This document shows, piece by piece, positions 22,051 through 31,638 of a DNA stretch of 64,000 nt (the first letter of the stretch is position 1; each line of letters opens with the position of its first letter). Source of the stretch: Eucalyptus grandis (lineage: Eukaryota; Streptophyta; Magnoliopsida; Myrtales; Myrtaceae); NCBI RefSeq assembly GCF_016545825.1, contig NC_052612.1, forward strand, positions 1,550,001 to 1,614,000, read 5' to 3'. A model generated the notes under the pieces. The model ran no database searches and had not been told where the DNA came from. It was given only the letters and a program-made list of their open reading frames with translations. A program made the translations under genes and the position numbers.

Positions 22051-22286
22051 TTTTCCAAAAGGTGGAGACTTTTAGAGAGTCGCGAATCATTTCAGTTTGG
22101 AATTTACCAAAGCTGTTTCAATGTACCTATCAGTTGATAGGAACTTTGAGTTTCAAAGTTCCTATCAACTGATAGGTAAAACCTGTTTCAAAGTTCCTGT
22201 CAACTGATAGGTACACTCAAACAGGTTTGGTAAATTTCAAACTGAAATGATTCGCGACTCCCTAAAAGTCCCCACCTTTTGGAAAA
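22051..22286. repeat. Long near-perfect inverted repeat (hairpin)
   Basis: The arm at 22051-22152 begins TTTTCCAAAAGGTGGAGACT and contains GAGTCGCGAATCATTTCAGT and CCTATCAGTTGATAGGAACT. The arm at 22187-22286 is its reverse complement with only a few mismatches. A third copy of the CAACTGATAGGTA motif lies in the loop. Transcribed, it would fold into a hairpin of about 100 base pairs. It lies 10 bases before the TATA box at 22297. It could be a MITE or a small-RNA source. Confidence 0.85.
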
Positions 22287-22296
22287 CAGAGCGTCC

Positions 22297-22382
22297 TATA
22301 AATGCACCCTCCGCTAGTCGATATTGTCTGTCCTTTCTGTTCTACACACGAAAGGAAAGACTAGAGAGAGAGAGAGACGGTA
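22297..22382 (+). promoter_or_regulatory. Promoter-like region: TATA box and GA-rich leader
   Basis: TATAAA at 22297-22302 is followed by CCCTCCGCTAGTCGATATTG and TGTCCTTTCTGTTCTACACA, then a (GA)n run at about 22364-22377. The same arrangement recurs at 58900-58955 (CCTATAAATGCC ... CCGCTAGTCAATATTGTCCG), where a LINE tail now sits. Position and motif suggest a start site for the TIR gene downstream, about 2.1 kb from its ATG. No transcript evidence is available. Confidence 0.45.
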
Positions 22383-22713
22383 GATCTCGGGAGGCTCTGC
22401 GCAAACGAGGACGCTCGCTCGTGCTGCTTCTACCCTCGTCTGCACTCATTGACGTCGCAGCCCCAGCCCGTGAGCGACAACGACGGCACTGCCCCCCACT
22501 CCCGACGCTTGCTGCTCGTCGCCGCCGCCGCCGCCTTCGTTCTCCCGACGAGCTGCTTTGCTGTCCAAGCCGCGACGACCACCTCCGACGGCACTGCCCT
22601 TTCCTCCCGCCGAACCTATCTGATGTCATTCCTCTCTCTCCCAAAAAATAAAATTAAATAAATAAATCCTCCCTCAAATTTGGGATTCTGAAGCTGAGAG
22701 CCTGTTTTGTGCT
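22383..22713 (+). other. GC-rich leader-like sequence before the Mutator-like insertion
   Basis: This stretch is rich in CG-containing triplets (for example GCCGCCGCCGCCGCC near 22525) and gives overlapping open frames on both strands, none of which I recognise. It probably belonged to the transcribed leader of the TIR gene before 22714-23769 was inserted. It ends with the target-site copy GTTTTGTGCT at 22704-22713. Confidence 0.35.
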
Positions 22714-23769
22714 AGGTTGCACGGACACGTTATATGGCCTTCCGTGTCGTGTCCGACACGTGTCGGACACGTCGACACGCTCGGACACGGTCGGACACGC
22801 GGTCAACGCGTGTCGGAACGCGGTCAACTTTTCTCGACACGCGTGTCCGGAAGACTGATGAAGGGTGGAGGCGAGGGAGCAGAGGCCGCGAGCGCCGGCG
22901 AGATGAAGCCACGATCGGACCACCGCGACGGCGAGAGACGGCTAGAAAAGGAGCCGAACAGAGAGAAAGAAGAGAGAAGGCAAACTCCCGCCGGCGAGAC
23001 GAAGCCACGAACGGACCACCACGATGGCGAGAGACGGCCAAAGAGGGCGAGGGCTGCCATTGTTGCGATGGATCGGCGACGAGAGGAAGAGGAGAGGAGG
23101 GAAGGGGGTCGTGCGGCGAGCAGCAAGGAGGATAGGAAAAAGGGGGCTCGGCGGCTCACTAGGGTTTTCATAAAGAAATCCAAAAGAAATAAGAAAGGAG
23201 TTCTACCGTCTAATGGCGTGGGGGAGGGGGTTGAAGTGACAGCTCACCTGTCACTGTCAAGTGGTGGGGAAGGGAAAAAGGTAAAATAAACTTGGGGTGG
23301 AGGGAAAAGACGAACGAAAGAAGGGGTGGGTTTTGAGGATTATTTTTTAACTGAAAAATTAAATAAATGAAATTAAAAATAATTTCGAAAAAGAAAGTAT
23401 TGAATTTTGAATAATGATAAATTTTAGTTATTGTAGAAAATTATGGATTTATTTAAATAAATTGATTCTAATTTCTTATTAATTATTAGTTGCATCGATA
23501 ACCTTTATTAAAATTAAAAAAATATTTTGCATTAATTATGAATATATCTTTCGAATTTCAAATGAATTGATTTGTTAATATTATTAGTGTAAATTTATTA
23601 TAAGCTTTTTTAATTAATTAATTATTTATAAATTTGAATTAAATTAATTAAAAATAAAAATATTTATTTAATATACAACGTGTCGAATTCTCTATTTTTT
23701 TAAATGACGTGTCGACGTGTCGTGTCGTGTCGGACACTCGTGTCGTGTCGCGTGTCGGTGCTACCTAGG
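22714..23769. mobile_element. Mutator-like element with 9-10 bp target duplication
   Basis: The element starts AGGTTGCACGGACACG and ends CGTGTCGGTGCTACCTAG; the ends are inverted copies (AGGT-GCAC-GACACG). GTTTTGTGCT flanks it on both sides (22704-22713 and 23769-23778), a duplication length typical of Mutator-like elements. Subterminal parts are packed with GTGTCGGACACG motifs. The interior at 22857-23280 is GC-rich with a repeated unit (GAGATGAAGCCACGA... and GAGACGAAGCCACGA...), and 23340-23690 is AT-rich. No transposase is seen, so it is non-autonomous. The interior may be a captured gene 5' end on the minus strand, but I cannot name it. Confidence 0.75.
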
Positions 23770-24438
23770 TTTTGTGCTGCATTTCTTCTCTAGTCCTTGA
23801 TTTCTTTTGTTCTCTTTTTTTCGCTGGGCCCTGCCCGCGGGAGGCCGTCGTGTCCATCGCCGAACCTAACGGGCTGTCCCAAGCCGCTGCCGTTGCATCA
23901 TGATGTCGAGCCTGTTTTCGTTCGCTCGGCGTCCTCATGGCTTCGTCTTGCATCGCTACCCCCGGCCGAAAGTCACTACCGAGACGAGATGAGACGAGCC
24001 GCGTCACAAATCGTCGGCCGAATCACCGCCGGGTGCACCTCGCCGAACCACCACCGTGGCCATCCTTTGCCAGGGAGCACCGTGCCGGTCATCCGTCTAG
24101 CCGATTCCGATGAAGTCCATCCTGTGAATTTAGGTAAAATCTCCTCCGAATTTGTTTGTGTTTTTGCATGTGATTGTTCACTCTGAGCAGAAATCCCCTT
24201 CGCCAAATCTATTTGCACACACCTTCAGCTGCTGGATGATCCTTTTTCTTCTTTTTCGGTGTCTGTGTAACATTCAGTATGTTCCCGAGTATCTCCGTCT
24301 TCATTGGAATATCGGTCATCTTTGTGTGCTCTACCGTGGAAGCATTCAAAAAGCCTCAGCTCACCACACCAAGTTACCAACCTTTTTTTCTCTTATGGGG
24401 AGAGAGAGAGAGGTCTGGAAGTAATACGCTTCCCAGAT
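23770..24438 (+). other. Leader region of the TIR gene with an out-of-frame hydrophobic relic
   Basis: From 24279 one frame reads MFPSISVFIGISVIFVCSTV and then EAFKKPQLTTPSYQ, a short signal-anchor-like peptide, followed by SGSNTLPRYG. The TIR domain starts in a different frame (ATG at 24439). A single-base change between about 24400 and 24470 would join them. The rest of this stretch is GC-rich up to 24130 and holds no recognised gene. A GA run lies at 24400-24414. Confidence 0.4.
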
Positions 24439-24906
24439 ATGGCACACTCAAAGGCCAGAGCATCAGAAGTTCAGTACGATGTGTTCTTGAGTTTTAGTGG
24501 AGCGGATACTCGTTTTGACTTCACGGACTTCCTCCATCAAGGCTTGAATAATGCCAGAATCTTCGTATTCAGGGACGAAGATGCAATTGAGGTGGGTGAT
24601 AAGATTGATGAGACAATTCTACAAGCTATCGACAACTCCAAAATCTACATACCCATCATCTCTCATACTTATCCTGACCGTGAATGGTGTCTCATCGAGC
24701 TTGAACACATGATGTACAATGTGTTTAGGTCAAATGGCAAAAAAAGGATTTTCCCCATCTTTTATAAAGTGGAACCTGGGCATGTTAAACATCGGACTCC
24801 ACGCCCCAAAAATCTTTCCTCCGAAGTCAAACTTAGGGTGTTCAAAGAGGCTCTTGCAAAAGTTGGTCAAATCAAGGGATGGAAGGTCGAGGAGGGACAA
24901 AGGTAA
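24439..24906 (+). CDS. TIR domain of a truncated TIR-NBS-LRR-type resistance gene
   Basis: The 155-residue frame starts MAHSKARASEVQYDVFLSFS. TIR domains of plant immune receptors cleave NAD and signal cell death. TIR-1 is YDVFLSFSGADTRFDF at residues 13-28, followed by FVFRDEDAIEVGD at 42-54, ILQAIDNSKIYIPIIS at 60-75 and the WC(x)xEL motif WCLIELEHM at 83-91, whose glutamate at residue 87 is the expected catalytic residue. The reading ends near the exon junction GGACAAAG/GTAAAA at 24902/24903. No NB-ARC or LRR region follows in the window. I chose this start because it is the nearest ATG in frame with the domain. The gene could act as a TIR-only protein or be a relic. Confidence 0.8.
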   Translation: MAHSKARASEVQYDVFLSFSGADTRFDFTDFLHQGLNNARIFVFRDEDAIEVGDKIDETILQAIDNSKIYIPIISHTYPDREWCLIELEHMMYNVFRSNGKKRIFPIFYKVEPGHVKHRTPRPKNLSSEVKLRVFKEALAKVGQIKGWKVEEGQR

Positions 24907-25259
24907 AACTACCTTTAAGATGCCTGCCTAATTCTTCCTTTTTTGGTTTTTGTTTTAGAATATAAAACATTGCCCTATAAAATCATTTATTTTCTTTGTT
25001 CTTTTTTAAATGGAAAATTTCGATAACTGGTAATTTTGCTAGGCTTAGCTATAAATGCCAAAATTTTGCTGAAATTTTGCATGGGCACCATGTGGTAGCC
25101 AGTTGGTAATTTCAGCCATCGTGTAGACCACTACCAAATAGAAAAAGGCATCTGGTGAATTGAATTCTACTAAATTAGCCTATACTGATTATTCAGTATA
25201 TTTAGATATTGTTTGTAACCACGTGTGATGTGTGGGTATGAATTAAATCTAGTCAACTA

Positions 25260-25498
25260 ATGAAGGCGCTTTTGTGTATGGTAGCCAATCAAAAATTGTC
25301 GATTTGGTCGTTCGAAAGGTTTTGGAGGAGCTAGGCAGAAAAGATGAGTCACGGACTGAGCATCCCATTGAGCTTGATGACTTGACACAGTCACTTGAAG
25401 ACTCTTATGATTGTGCAGTGATGGTACCATATCTTCTTCTTCGTCAGTATGCAATTGACGCATGTAAATGCACGGATTTGAAATTTGATTTGTTCTAA
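25260..25498 (+). pseudogene. Second exon remnant of the TIR gene (TIR to NB-ARC linker)
   Basis: The frame reads EGAFVYGSQSKIVDLVVRKV and then LEELGRKDESRTEHPIELDD, which resembles the linker after the TIR domain in plant TNL proteins. It then runs DLTQSLEDSYDCAVMVPYLL and stops at 25496-25498 before any P-loop. The possible acceptor CTAG at about 25250 does not keep the phase set by the donor at 24903; a second acceptor at 25284 does, but skips part of the conserved start. A small lesion or an unusual splice is likely. Downstream 25499-26437 has no NB-ARC motif. Confidence 0.6.
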
Positions 25499-26437
25499 CC
25501 TCGGCTTGATGCTATAATTTGGTGAAACTACACAAATTGCTAGAAGTTAAAGGTTATTCCGAAATTTACGCGGACAAAAATATATTTTCTGATCAATTAG
25601 TGTTCCTTCAACACGTTCTTTTTAATTGGAAATGTTGTTGATCAATTAGTGTTCCTTCAACACGTTCTTTTTAATTGGAAATGTTGTTTCCTATAAATTA
25701 AATGAGTACACAAATACAAGTCTCATGAACTGTAATTTTTAAATTTATTTCTTTCTGTATAATTCATTGTTAGACGTTGTGTGATGTGAGGAGTGTTTTT
25801 TTTTCCTCTTTTTTTTTTATTTTTTTATTTTATACTATTTGCAATAATCGCCCTTTTGAACGTTCACATTGTTGTGTACTAGCCTGCAGATTTTGAAAAT
25901 GGTTTAGCCTATCCCCTACCTTCTCTAGTCTTTCGTCTGCATGACCATCAAATGTTACCTAAAATCTTGTTGTCCTAAAGCATTAGGACAGGAGGCTATT
26001 CTCCAAAGATCGATTAGCAAAAGCATGGCTTTGTTAAAGCTCGACAGGTTCTCCAACCCCATTCTGCCTCCCGTTTTCTGCCTTTGCTAGTTCCTCCCAT
26101 CTTCTCCAGCGTACTCAATTTCCATTTTAGAATTTTTCCCACAAAAAAAAGAAAAAAGATCTGATTTTTCGCTCGATTGCCCTTCAAACAGAGACTGGAG
26201 TATTAAATATTGACATGGCATGGGTTGGCAGTGCACGTGCTACTGTTTTAATAAGTACTTTTTTCCCAGCTTTCAACAGTCTCTTTTCCTTTCCTCCCCT
26301 TGCCCCCCTTCAAGTTTCGAAAATTCTTCCATACAATGAATCGCAAAAGACAGATCTCATTTTTTGGGACAGTGTATGAAATTTTAGTTATTGTACCACC
26401 TTGACGACAGTTTTTGGTTGTCAGCAGGATAAACATT
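25499..26437. other. AT-rich intergenic stretch after the TIR fragment
   Basis: I find no NB-ARC or LRR sequence and no recognisable gene. It has T-rich runs near 25795-25835, a tandem duplication at 25591-25688, and short chance frames. It ends where the tandemly duplicated unit begins, at a phrase (TAATCTTTAGGAGCCACAC) repeated at 30356. Confidence 0.5.
25591..25688 (+). repeat. Exact 49-base tandem duplication
   Basis: The unit starting GATCAATTAGTGTTCCTTCA and ending GGAAATGTTGTT occurs twice without visible mismatch, at 25591-25639 and 25640-25688. Identity suggests a recent slippage or repair event. No function is apparent. Confidence 0.9.
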
Positions 26438-26764
26438 GCAAGATACAAAGTAATCTTTAGGAGCCACACGTGTCTTGATGTGGATCATTAAATGAAGTGC
26501 ATAGATGTGGTAGTTTATATGTGCCAATAGGAATTAGTCAAGCTAAATGTTAGCACTATACTATTCAAAGAAAATTTTCTTTTCTTTTCTTTTTTTTTAT
26601 AAAAATAATTCTATTGACCCCAATTTTCGAGTAACTGTAGGAGTATAAACAATATGTTCCACAAGAAACCTAATCTGTTCTTGATTAGATGATTAGTGAG
26701 AAAAGATTAGCATTATCTTAGTTGTGCAGTGCTTAAAACTTATGTGAAACAATGCCGTCCAAGT

Positions 26765-27185
26765 GCAGCGGTATGCCGGAAGAGAGAGTCTAAGCAGAGG
26801 AAGTATAGGGAGAGGGACGAGTCTAAGCAGTAATAGTACAGAGAGGAGATGGAGTAATCTAAGCATAAATAGGATGGAGGGCATGGACATGGAGGAGGCT
26901 AGGGTGAGTACAGGGAGGAGTGGAATCAAAGGGAGTCTAAGCATAAATGGGATGGAGGATATGTACATGGAGGAGGGCAGTGGGAGTACAGGGGGAGAAG
27001 GGGAAGCAGCAGAAGCGGAGGGAGCAGTGGAAGCAGCAGAAGGACTAGCAGCAGCTGAAGAGGGAGGAGCGGGAGCAGTGGAAGCAGCAGGGAATAGCAG
27101 CAGGGAAGAGGAAGCGGGGGAAGCAGTGAGAGGAAGTTTTCAAGATATTTGTTTGGGGACGTTCTTGGTGTGCCTTCTTTATGCA
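26765..27185 (+). repeat. Purine-rich tract with charged coding-like repeats (unit 1)
   Basis: The plus strand is almost all A and G, with the phrase GAGTCTAAGCA(G/T) repeated about five times and many GGAGGAG / GAAGCAGC units. Read in one frame, the phrases give ESKQRKYRERDESKQ and later GGSIGRS-type runs, with stops between them. It looks like part of a gene coding a Lys/Arg/Glu-rich region that has expanded and decayed. A counterpart lies at 30672-30960. I do not recognise the parent gene. Confidence 0.5.
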
Positions 27186-27266
27186 TTGTGTTTTAGCCTT
27201 TCTCTGCTTAAAAACAAGGAAACAAGTCGATAAACGGATGGGTTATGGATGCTTCTTTCGTTTTTT

Positions 27267-27690
27267 GATCAGCATGGGATGCTAAATGGCGCCGGTCAAA
27301 CTTGTAAGGAGAGTTTCCATAGATTTGATAAGTATCTCAACTTCTGTAATTCAATCATCTCGAGAATTCTGATCCCTGTGCTTGTGGTCGGGCATATGGT
27401 ATGAAAATATTTGATCTCAAAGAGTGGAAGAAGAGAAACATCATGGGAATACATCACCGATAGCAGGAAATGAACAAGGATAGGACATTGTGGATAGTCG
27501 GCGTCTTACCCCTTGGATTGGTCACTTTCTACAATCTGACTAAATAGTTCAATCAGAGGTGGCATCTGTTTAGACTCAGCTATGATCCAGCACTCAACCG
27601 GACAGAAATGGACAATGCAGCAGTCATTTACAATGGAAACTGTAAACCATGGTTGGAGTTGGCAGTCTCCAACTATTTTGTAAATCTACG
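27267..27690 (+). pseudogene. GAUT (galacturonosyltransferase) fragment, unit 1
   Basis: GAUT proteins are GT8-family enzymes that make pectin homogalacturonan in the Golgi. Pieces read DQHGMLNGAGQTCKESFHRF, DKYLNFCNSI, then after a frameshift FDLKEWKKRNIMGIHHR, QEMNKDRTLW, GLVTFYNLT and SYDPALNRTEMDNAAVIYNG. The order and motifs match the C-terminal part of the catalytic domain. Stops (after HHR and NLTK) and frameshifts are present. The N-terminal two thirds and the C-terminal end are absent, and a PPR fragment follows. Confidence 0.82.
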
Positions 27691-27796
27691 ATCAGTCTTG
27701 AGTGTATGCATAATAAACCAATCAAAGAGAAGGAACTTTGCCATGCAATTACATTTCAATTTGACGTTCCTGAGAATTGCCGACACAGTCTTGTAG

Positions 27797-28358
27797 GTTA
27801 GAGAACTGTCCTCCAATGGAAGATGGCATGAAGTGTTAGTCCACTTTAACAAAGCGAAGTGAGCAGGAATTGAAATCACTGAGCCTTCCATGATTAATTC
27901 TGTTGTCATAGCGTCGTCAAAGCGTCTTTCAAAGGTATCCAATAAACAAGGGAAGTCCATCCATGCTTGTGTGCTCAAGCAGGGTCTCGACAACATTCTC
28001 TTCCATCAGCAATTCTGTCATGGATTCGTACATGAAGTGCAGGGACTTGGAATCCGCATTGGGCGCCTTCCGGTCAATGCAAAGCAGGGACTCCGTGTCG
28101 CAGAATGTGCTCACTCGTAGGTTTCTTCATCAGGGAAATTTGGAATGAAGGTTGTCATGATTTCGGTGAGCCCAAGTTGATGGATTCGAACCCAATGTTT
28201 CCCCTTTGGTACTGGTTCTCCAGGCGCATATGTGGATGTTGATATGGAGTGAGCAGATGGACTTTCATATGCTCTTGAAGTTCATCAATGAGTGGAGTGG
28301 ACACATTGATCTCGATTCAATCTTAGGAATGCAGAGACATTATGCAAATGTGCAGGGA
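27797..28358 (+). pseudogene. PPR protein fragment, unit 1
   Basis: Pentatricopeptide repeat proteins bind organelle RNA. One frame reads VRELSSNGRWHEVLVHFNKA, then after a stop AGIEITEPSMINSVVIASS, GKSIHACVLKQGLD, and in the next frame SYMKCRDLESALGAFRSMQS. The last pieces, FEPNV-like and EWSGHID, follow near 28190-28310. Several frameshifts and stops show it is dead. It lies about 100 bases after the GAUT fragment with no visible spacer gene. Confidence 0.75.
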
Positions 28359-28837
28359 TAGTTTGTTCAAAACAGAGATGAGCATGAAAAGGCACAAGGT
28401 TTCAGGATGTACCCGGACAAGATATGATGAATTATGATCACCTGACTTAATGTGAAAAACATCAGATCAGCATTTAAATTAGGGGGAAAATCTCTCCTTC
28501 CTCCGCCAATGAGGTGTGTTGAGGCCGTCAAATTTATCACTAAAGGATGTATCATTAAGCCCAATTAAGTATTGGAGATAACACGTTCCATTTTCTTTTC
28601 TCACGGGGGGATAATTGAGGCAAGTCCTGATGAATGAAGACATGAAGCAAAATGAAATTGATTCAACACAAGAAGGGTGTATCGTTCCTAAATTAGTCCA
28701 ATTCAAGTTTGAAATGCAAGTAACATGTCCCATCTCTTGTAGGACAAGGTGCACATCAACCGCGGGAACGACGCCTTCTACCAAGTTGGCATGCTAAGGC
28801 CATCCATTTTGTTGTAAAGGATGTATATCGTTCCTAA
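28359..28837 (+). other. Non-coding tail of block C1
   Basis: This stretch, matched by 37865-38315 in unit 2, has only short frames (for example 28615-28797) that are not well kept between the copies. In unit 2 its left edge is the copia target site. No gene is recognised. Confidence 0.5.
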
Positions 28838-29299
28838 AATGATTTCTAGTCAAGTGTGGAAATAACATGCCCAGTCTTCTAAATGTCTCTTTGAGATGAG
28901 CATTTGAAAAGAGCAAGAATTGAACTTTGTGGATTATCGTATGCAGTAAAGAAATGTTTTTCATAAATAAAATCAAGGCCATAGAGACATTTTTCAAGCA
29001 ATCCTGTCACTTTAGGTGATTTATGTCATGCATATCATGCATATATCCTTCATAATATTTTCCTAACGTGTGTCGCCTTCATTCTTGATAGGAAATGTCA
29101 TACCCGAAGAACAAAAACACGTGAAGGGTAAATTGTATTGATTCCAATTGCTGATTTTGATACTGTTTCTGATGTGATTCTCTTTTCCTTTGATTTGGAT
29201 TACATCAAACACTTGTAAGAGGTGTGGTACTATTCTGATTGGTGGTTCTATTAACGGTTACTGATGATTATAACACAAGCTTGTAGGATTTTTTAGTAG

Positions 29300-30025
29300 G
29301 AACTGACAATGATAGTAGATGTTCCAATTAAAAAAGCTAGCACAAATCGAGAAAGGGAAACAAATTACTCGTACTTTGAGCTGTTCGCAGTGATTTGCTT
29401 CTTTCTGGATCATAACTATGAGGAGAAGAGAGAGCAGAGGAAGGGGGGTGTTGCATTGCTAACTTGACAGTACCATGCATGATGAGTTGCCGAGAGATTG
29501 TCTCCCCTCTGGTTAACAGAACTTGTTCTTCACATGCAGAGTCTTGACCGTATAAATATGTCGTCGGCTTTTGGAAGGTACAAATGCTCAATACTAGACA
29601 TGCAAGCTAGGTTGCTGTTAGACACGCTGGGGAAGAGTATTGAGTCTGCTTTGCATTAGTAGCTGAGCCATGGCAGGCATCCAGTGAAATGTTTCCTGGA
29701 ATTGATCCTTGTAGGAGATATGCGAAGATCAATTTGTTGGAGATATGCGAGATATGCGAAGATCAATTTGGGATCATAATTGATCTATAGTATTGTTTCA
29801 AAAATCAATATGGAATTAGATTTTGTTTTATTTGATTTCATGTATTGGGTCTTATTTCTTCTTTAGTTATATATCGATTGTATTATATTAATAGGAGCGT
29901 ATTCTTGTAAAGGACAATTCATTCAATACAGAATACAGATTTCTCCCAAGTCTCTCCCTTTTCTTTCATTTTGTAACAATCCTGAAGCTCTTGCCGTTGA
30001 ACTGGCACTTGTCCCAACTATACAG
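29300..30025 (+). pseudogene. Unrecognised gene X exons, copy X2, split by a solo LTR
   Basis: Counterpart of 10519-11007. Exon a lies at about 29300-29390 and exon b from about 29539 to the donor GTACTTTC at 30026. The first exon has lost its clean frame. Exon b begins SLDRI and then carries a small deletion before the LDMQARLLLDTLGK region. The 269-base LTR at 29710-29978 splits it between EMFPGID- and PEALAVELALVPTIQ-type codons. Confidence 0.6.
29710..29978 (+). mobile_element. Solo LTR, 269 bp, with ATCCT target duplication (in X2)
   Basis: The element starts TGTAGGAGATATGCGAAG and ends TTCATTTTGTAACA, and ATCCT flanks it on both sides (29705-29709, 29979-29983). It has a TATTAATAGG promoter-like motif near 29888 and CATTCAATACAG near the 3' end. 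X1 has the uninterrupted site TATCCTGAAGC. The orthologous copy at 39232-39500 shows that it predates the X2/X3 duplication. Confidence 0.85.
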
Positions 30026-30671
30026 GTACTTTCACCTTCATTTTGATTTTTGCTCTTAGATCTCCTCGTTGTGACATGGAAGTTTGAAATGCAGATCTTC
30101 TGGCTGTGTTTTTGCCATGGCTTGAGGCCGTTATTTTGATGACCATCTTCATGTCTGGTTTCTAAACTGAAATTCCTTTATGGGCACTGTGATGGTGAAA
30201 GTTATTTACAAAAGATGTAGGACAAATAAGCTTTTTAAGTAAAGAAACGTAGCTTTTGCTGAAAAAGTGGTTGCCCAGATATCTTTTGGCTTTCAAATGA
30301 TGCTATGTGAGAAATATATCAAGATTGTCATTCGATTCGTGAAGGTACAAAATAATCTTTAGGAGCCACACATGTCAGTGATGTGGACCGTTATATGAAG
30401 TACATAGATGTGGTAGTTTGTATGTGCCAATAGGAATTACTCAAGCTAAATGTTAGCTCTATACTATTCAAAGAAGATTTTCTTTTCGTTTTTTTTTTTT
30501 TTTATAGAATAATTCTATTGACTCTAATTTTCGAGTAACTGTAGGAGTATAAACAATATGTTCCACAAGAAACCTAATCTGTCCTTAATTATATGATTAG
30601 TGAGGAAAGATTAGCATTATCTTAATTGTGCAGTGCTTAAAACTTATGTGAAATTTCAACGTGGTCCAAGT

Positions 30672-30960
30672 GCAGCGGTTTGCTGGGAGAGGGAGTCTAA
30701 GCAGAGGAAGTATAGGGAGAGGGACGAGTCTAAGCAGTACTAGTACAAAGAGGAGGAGGAGTCTAAGCATAAAGAGGATGGAGGGCATGTACATGGAGGT
30801 GGGTAGTGTGAGTACAGGGAGGAGTGGAAGCAGCAGAAGCGGAGGGAGCATTGGACGCAGTCGAAGGACTAGCAGCAGCAGAAGAGGGAGGAGCGGGGAC
30901 AGTGGAAGCAGCAGGAGTAGCAGTGGGGAAGAGGAAGCGGGGAAGCAGTGAGAGGAAGTT
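30672..30960 (+). repeat. Purine-rich tract with charged coding-like repeats (unit 2)
   Basis: This is the counterpart of 26765-27185, shorter by deletions. The frame gives RESKQRKYRERDESKQ, then KEEEESKHKEDGGHVHGG with a stop soon after, then REEWKQQKRREHW. Comparing the two copies suggests the parent coded a long charged repeat. Confidence 0.5.
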
Positions 30961-31088
30961 TTCAAGACATTTGTTTGGGGGCATTCTTTGTGTGCCTTTT
31001 TCATGCATTGTGTTTTAACCTTTCTCTGCTTAATAACAAGGAAAAAAGTCAATAAACAGATGGGTTATGGACACTTCTTTCGTTTTTT

Positions 31089-31560
31089 GATCAGCATGGG
31101 ATGGTAAACGGTGCAGTTCAAACTTTTAAGGAGAGTTTTTATAGATCTGAGAAGTATCTCAACTTCTGTAATTCAATCATCTCTGAGAATTCTGATCCCG
31201 GTGCTTGTGGTCGGGCATATGGTATGAAAATGTTTGACCTCCAAGAGTGGAAGAAGAGAAACATCACGGGAATATATCACCGATAGCAGGAAATGCATGA
31301 GGATAGGACATTGTGGATACTCGGCATCTTACCCCCTGGATTGGTCACTTTCTACAATCTGACTTATTAGTTCGATCGGAGGTGGCTAGTGTTGAGACTC
31401 AGCTATAATCCAGCACTTAACCAGACAGAGATGGAGGATGCAGCAGTCATTCATTACAATGGAAACTGTAAACCATGGTTGGATTTGGCAGTCTCCAACT
31501 ATGTTGTAAATCTACGATCAGTCTCGAAGGGAACAATGCAGCTGTGTGTGCATAATAAAT
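31089..31560 (+). pseudogene. GAUT (galacturonosyltransferase) fragment, unit 2
   Basis: This copy is better kept than unit 1. DQHGMVNGAVQTFKESFYRS, EKYLNFCNSIISENSDPGAC, GRAYGMKMFDLQEWKKRNIT and GIYHR are continuous; a TAG follows at 31284-31286. The same frame then goes on with QEMHEDRTLWILGILPPGLV, TFYNLTY, a second stop, LRLSYNPALNQTEMEDAAVI and HYNGNCKPWLDLAVS. It corresponds to the part of the GT8 domain ending in the conserved HYNGN-KPW motif. No Golgi anchor or stem is present. Confidence 0.87.
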
Positions 31561-31638
31561 CAATCGAAGAGGAGGAACTTTGCAATGCCATTACATTTCA
31601 ACCCAAAGTTCGGGAGAATTGCCGACACAGTCTCGCGG

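Larger units (their letters stand above)
26438..30343 (+). repeat. Tandem duplication, unit 1 (blocks C1 and X2)
   Basis: Unit 1 begins near TACAAAGTAATCTTTAGGAG and includes a purine-rich tract, a GAUT fragment, a PPR fragment and block X2. At 30343 it passes straight into unit 2, which begins with the same phrase (TACAAAATAATCTTTAGGAG). The order is the same in unit 2 apart from the copia insertion there. X2 is cut short at this junction. Confidence 0.85.

Noticed and set aside
22717..23289. 190-codon open frame in the Mutator-like element
   Set aside because: It starts in the subterminal repeats and consists of repeated GC-rich units. It might be part of captured sequence but is not supportable as a gene.
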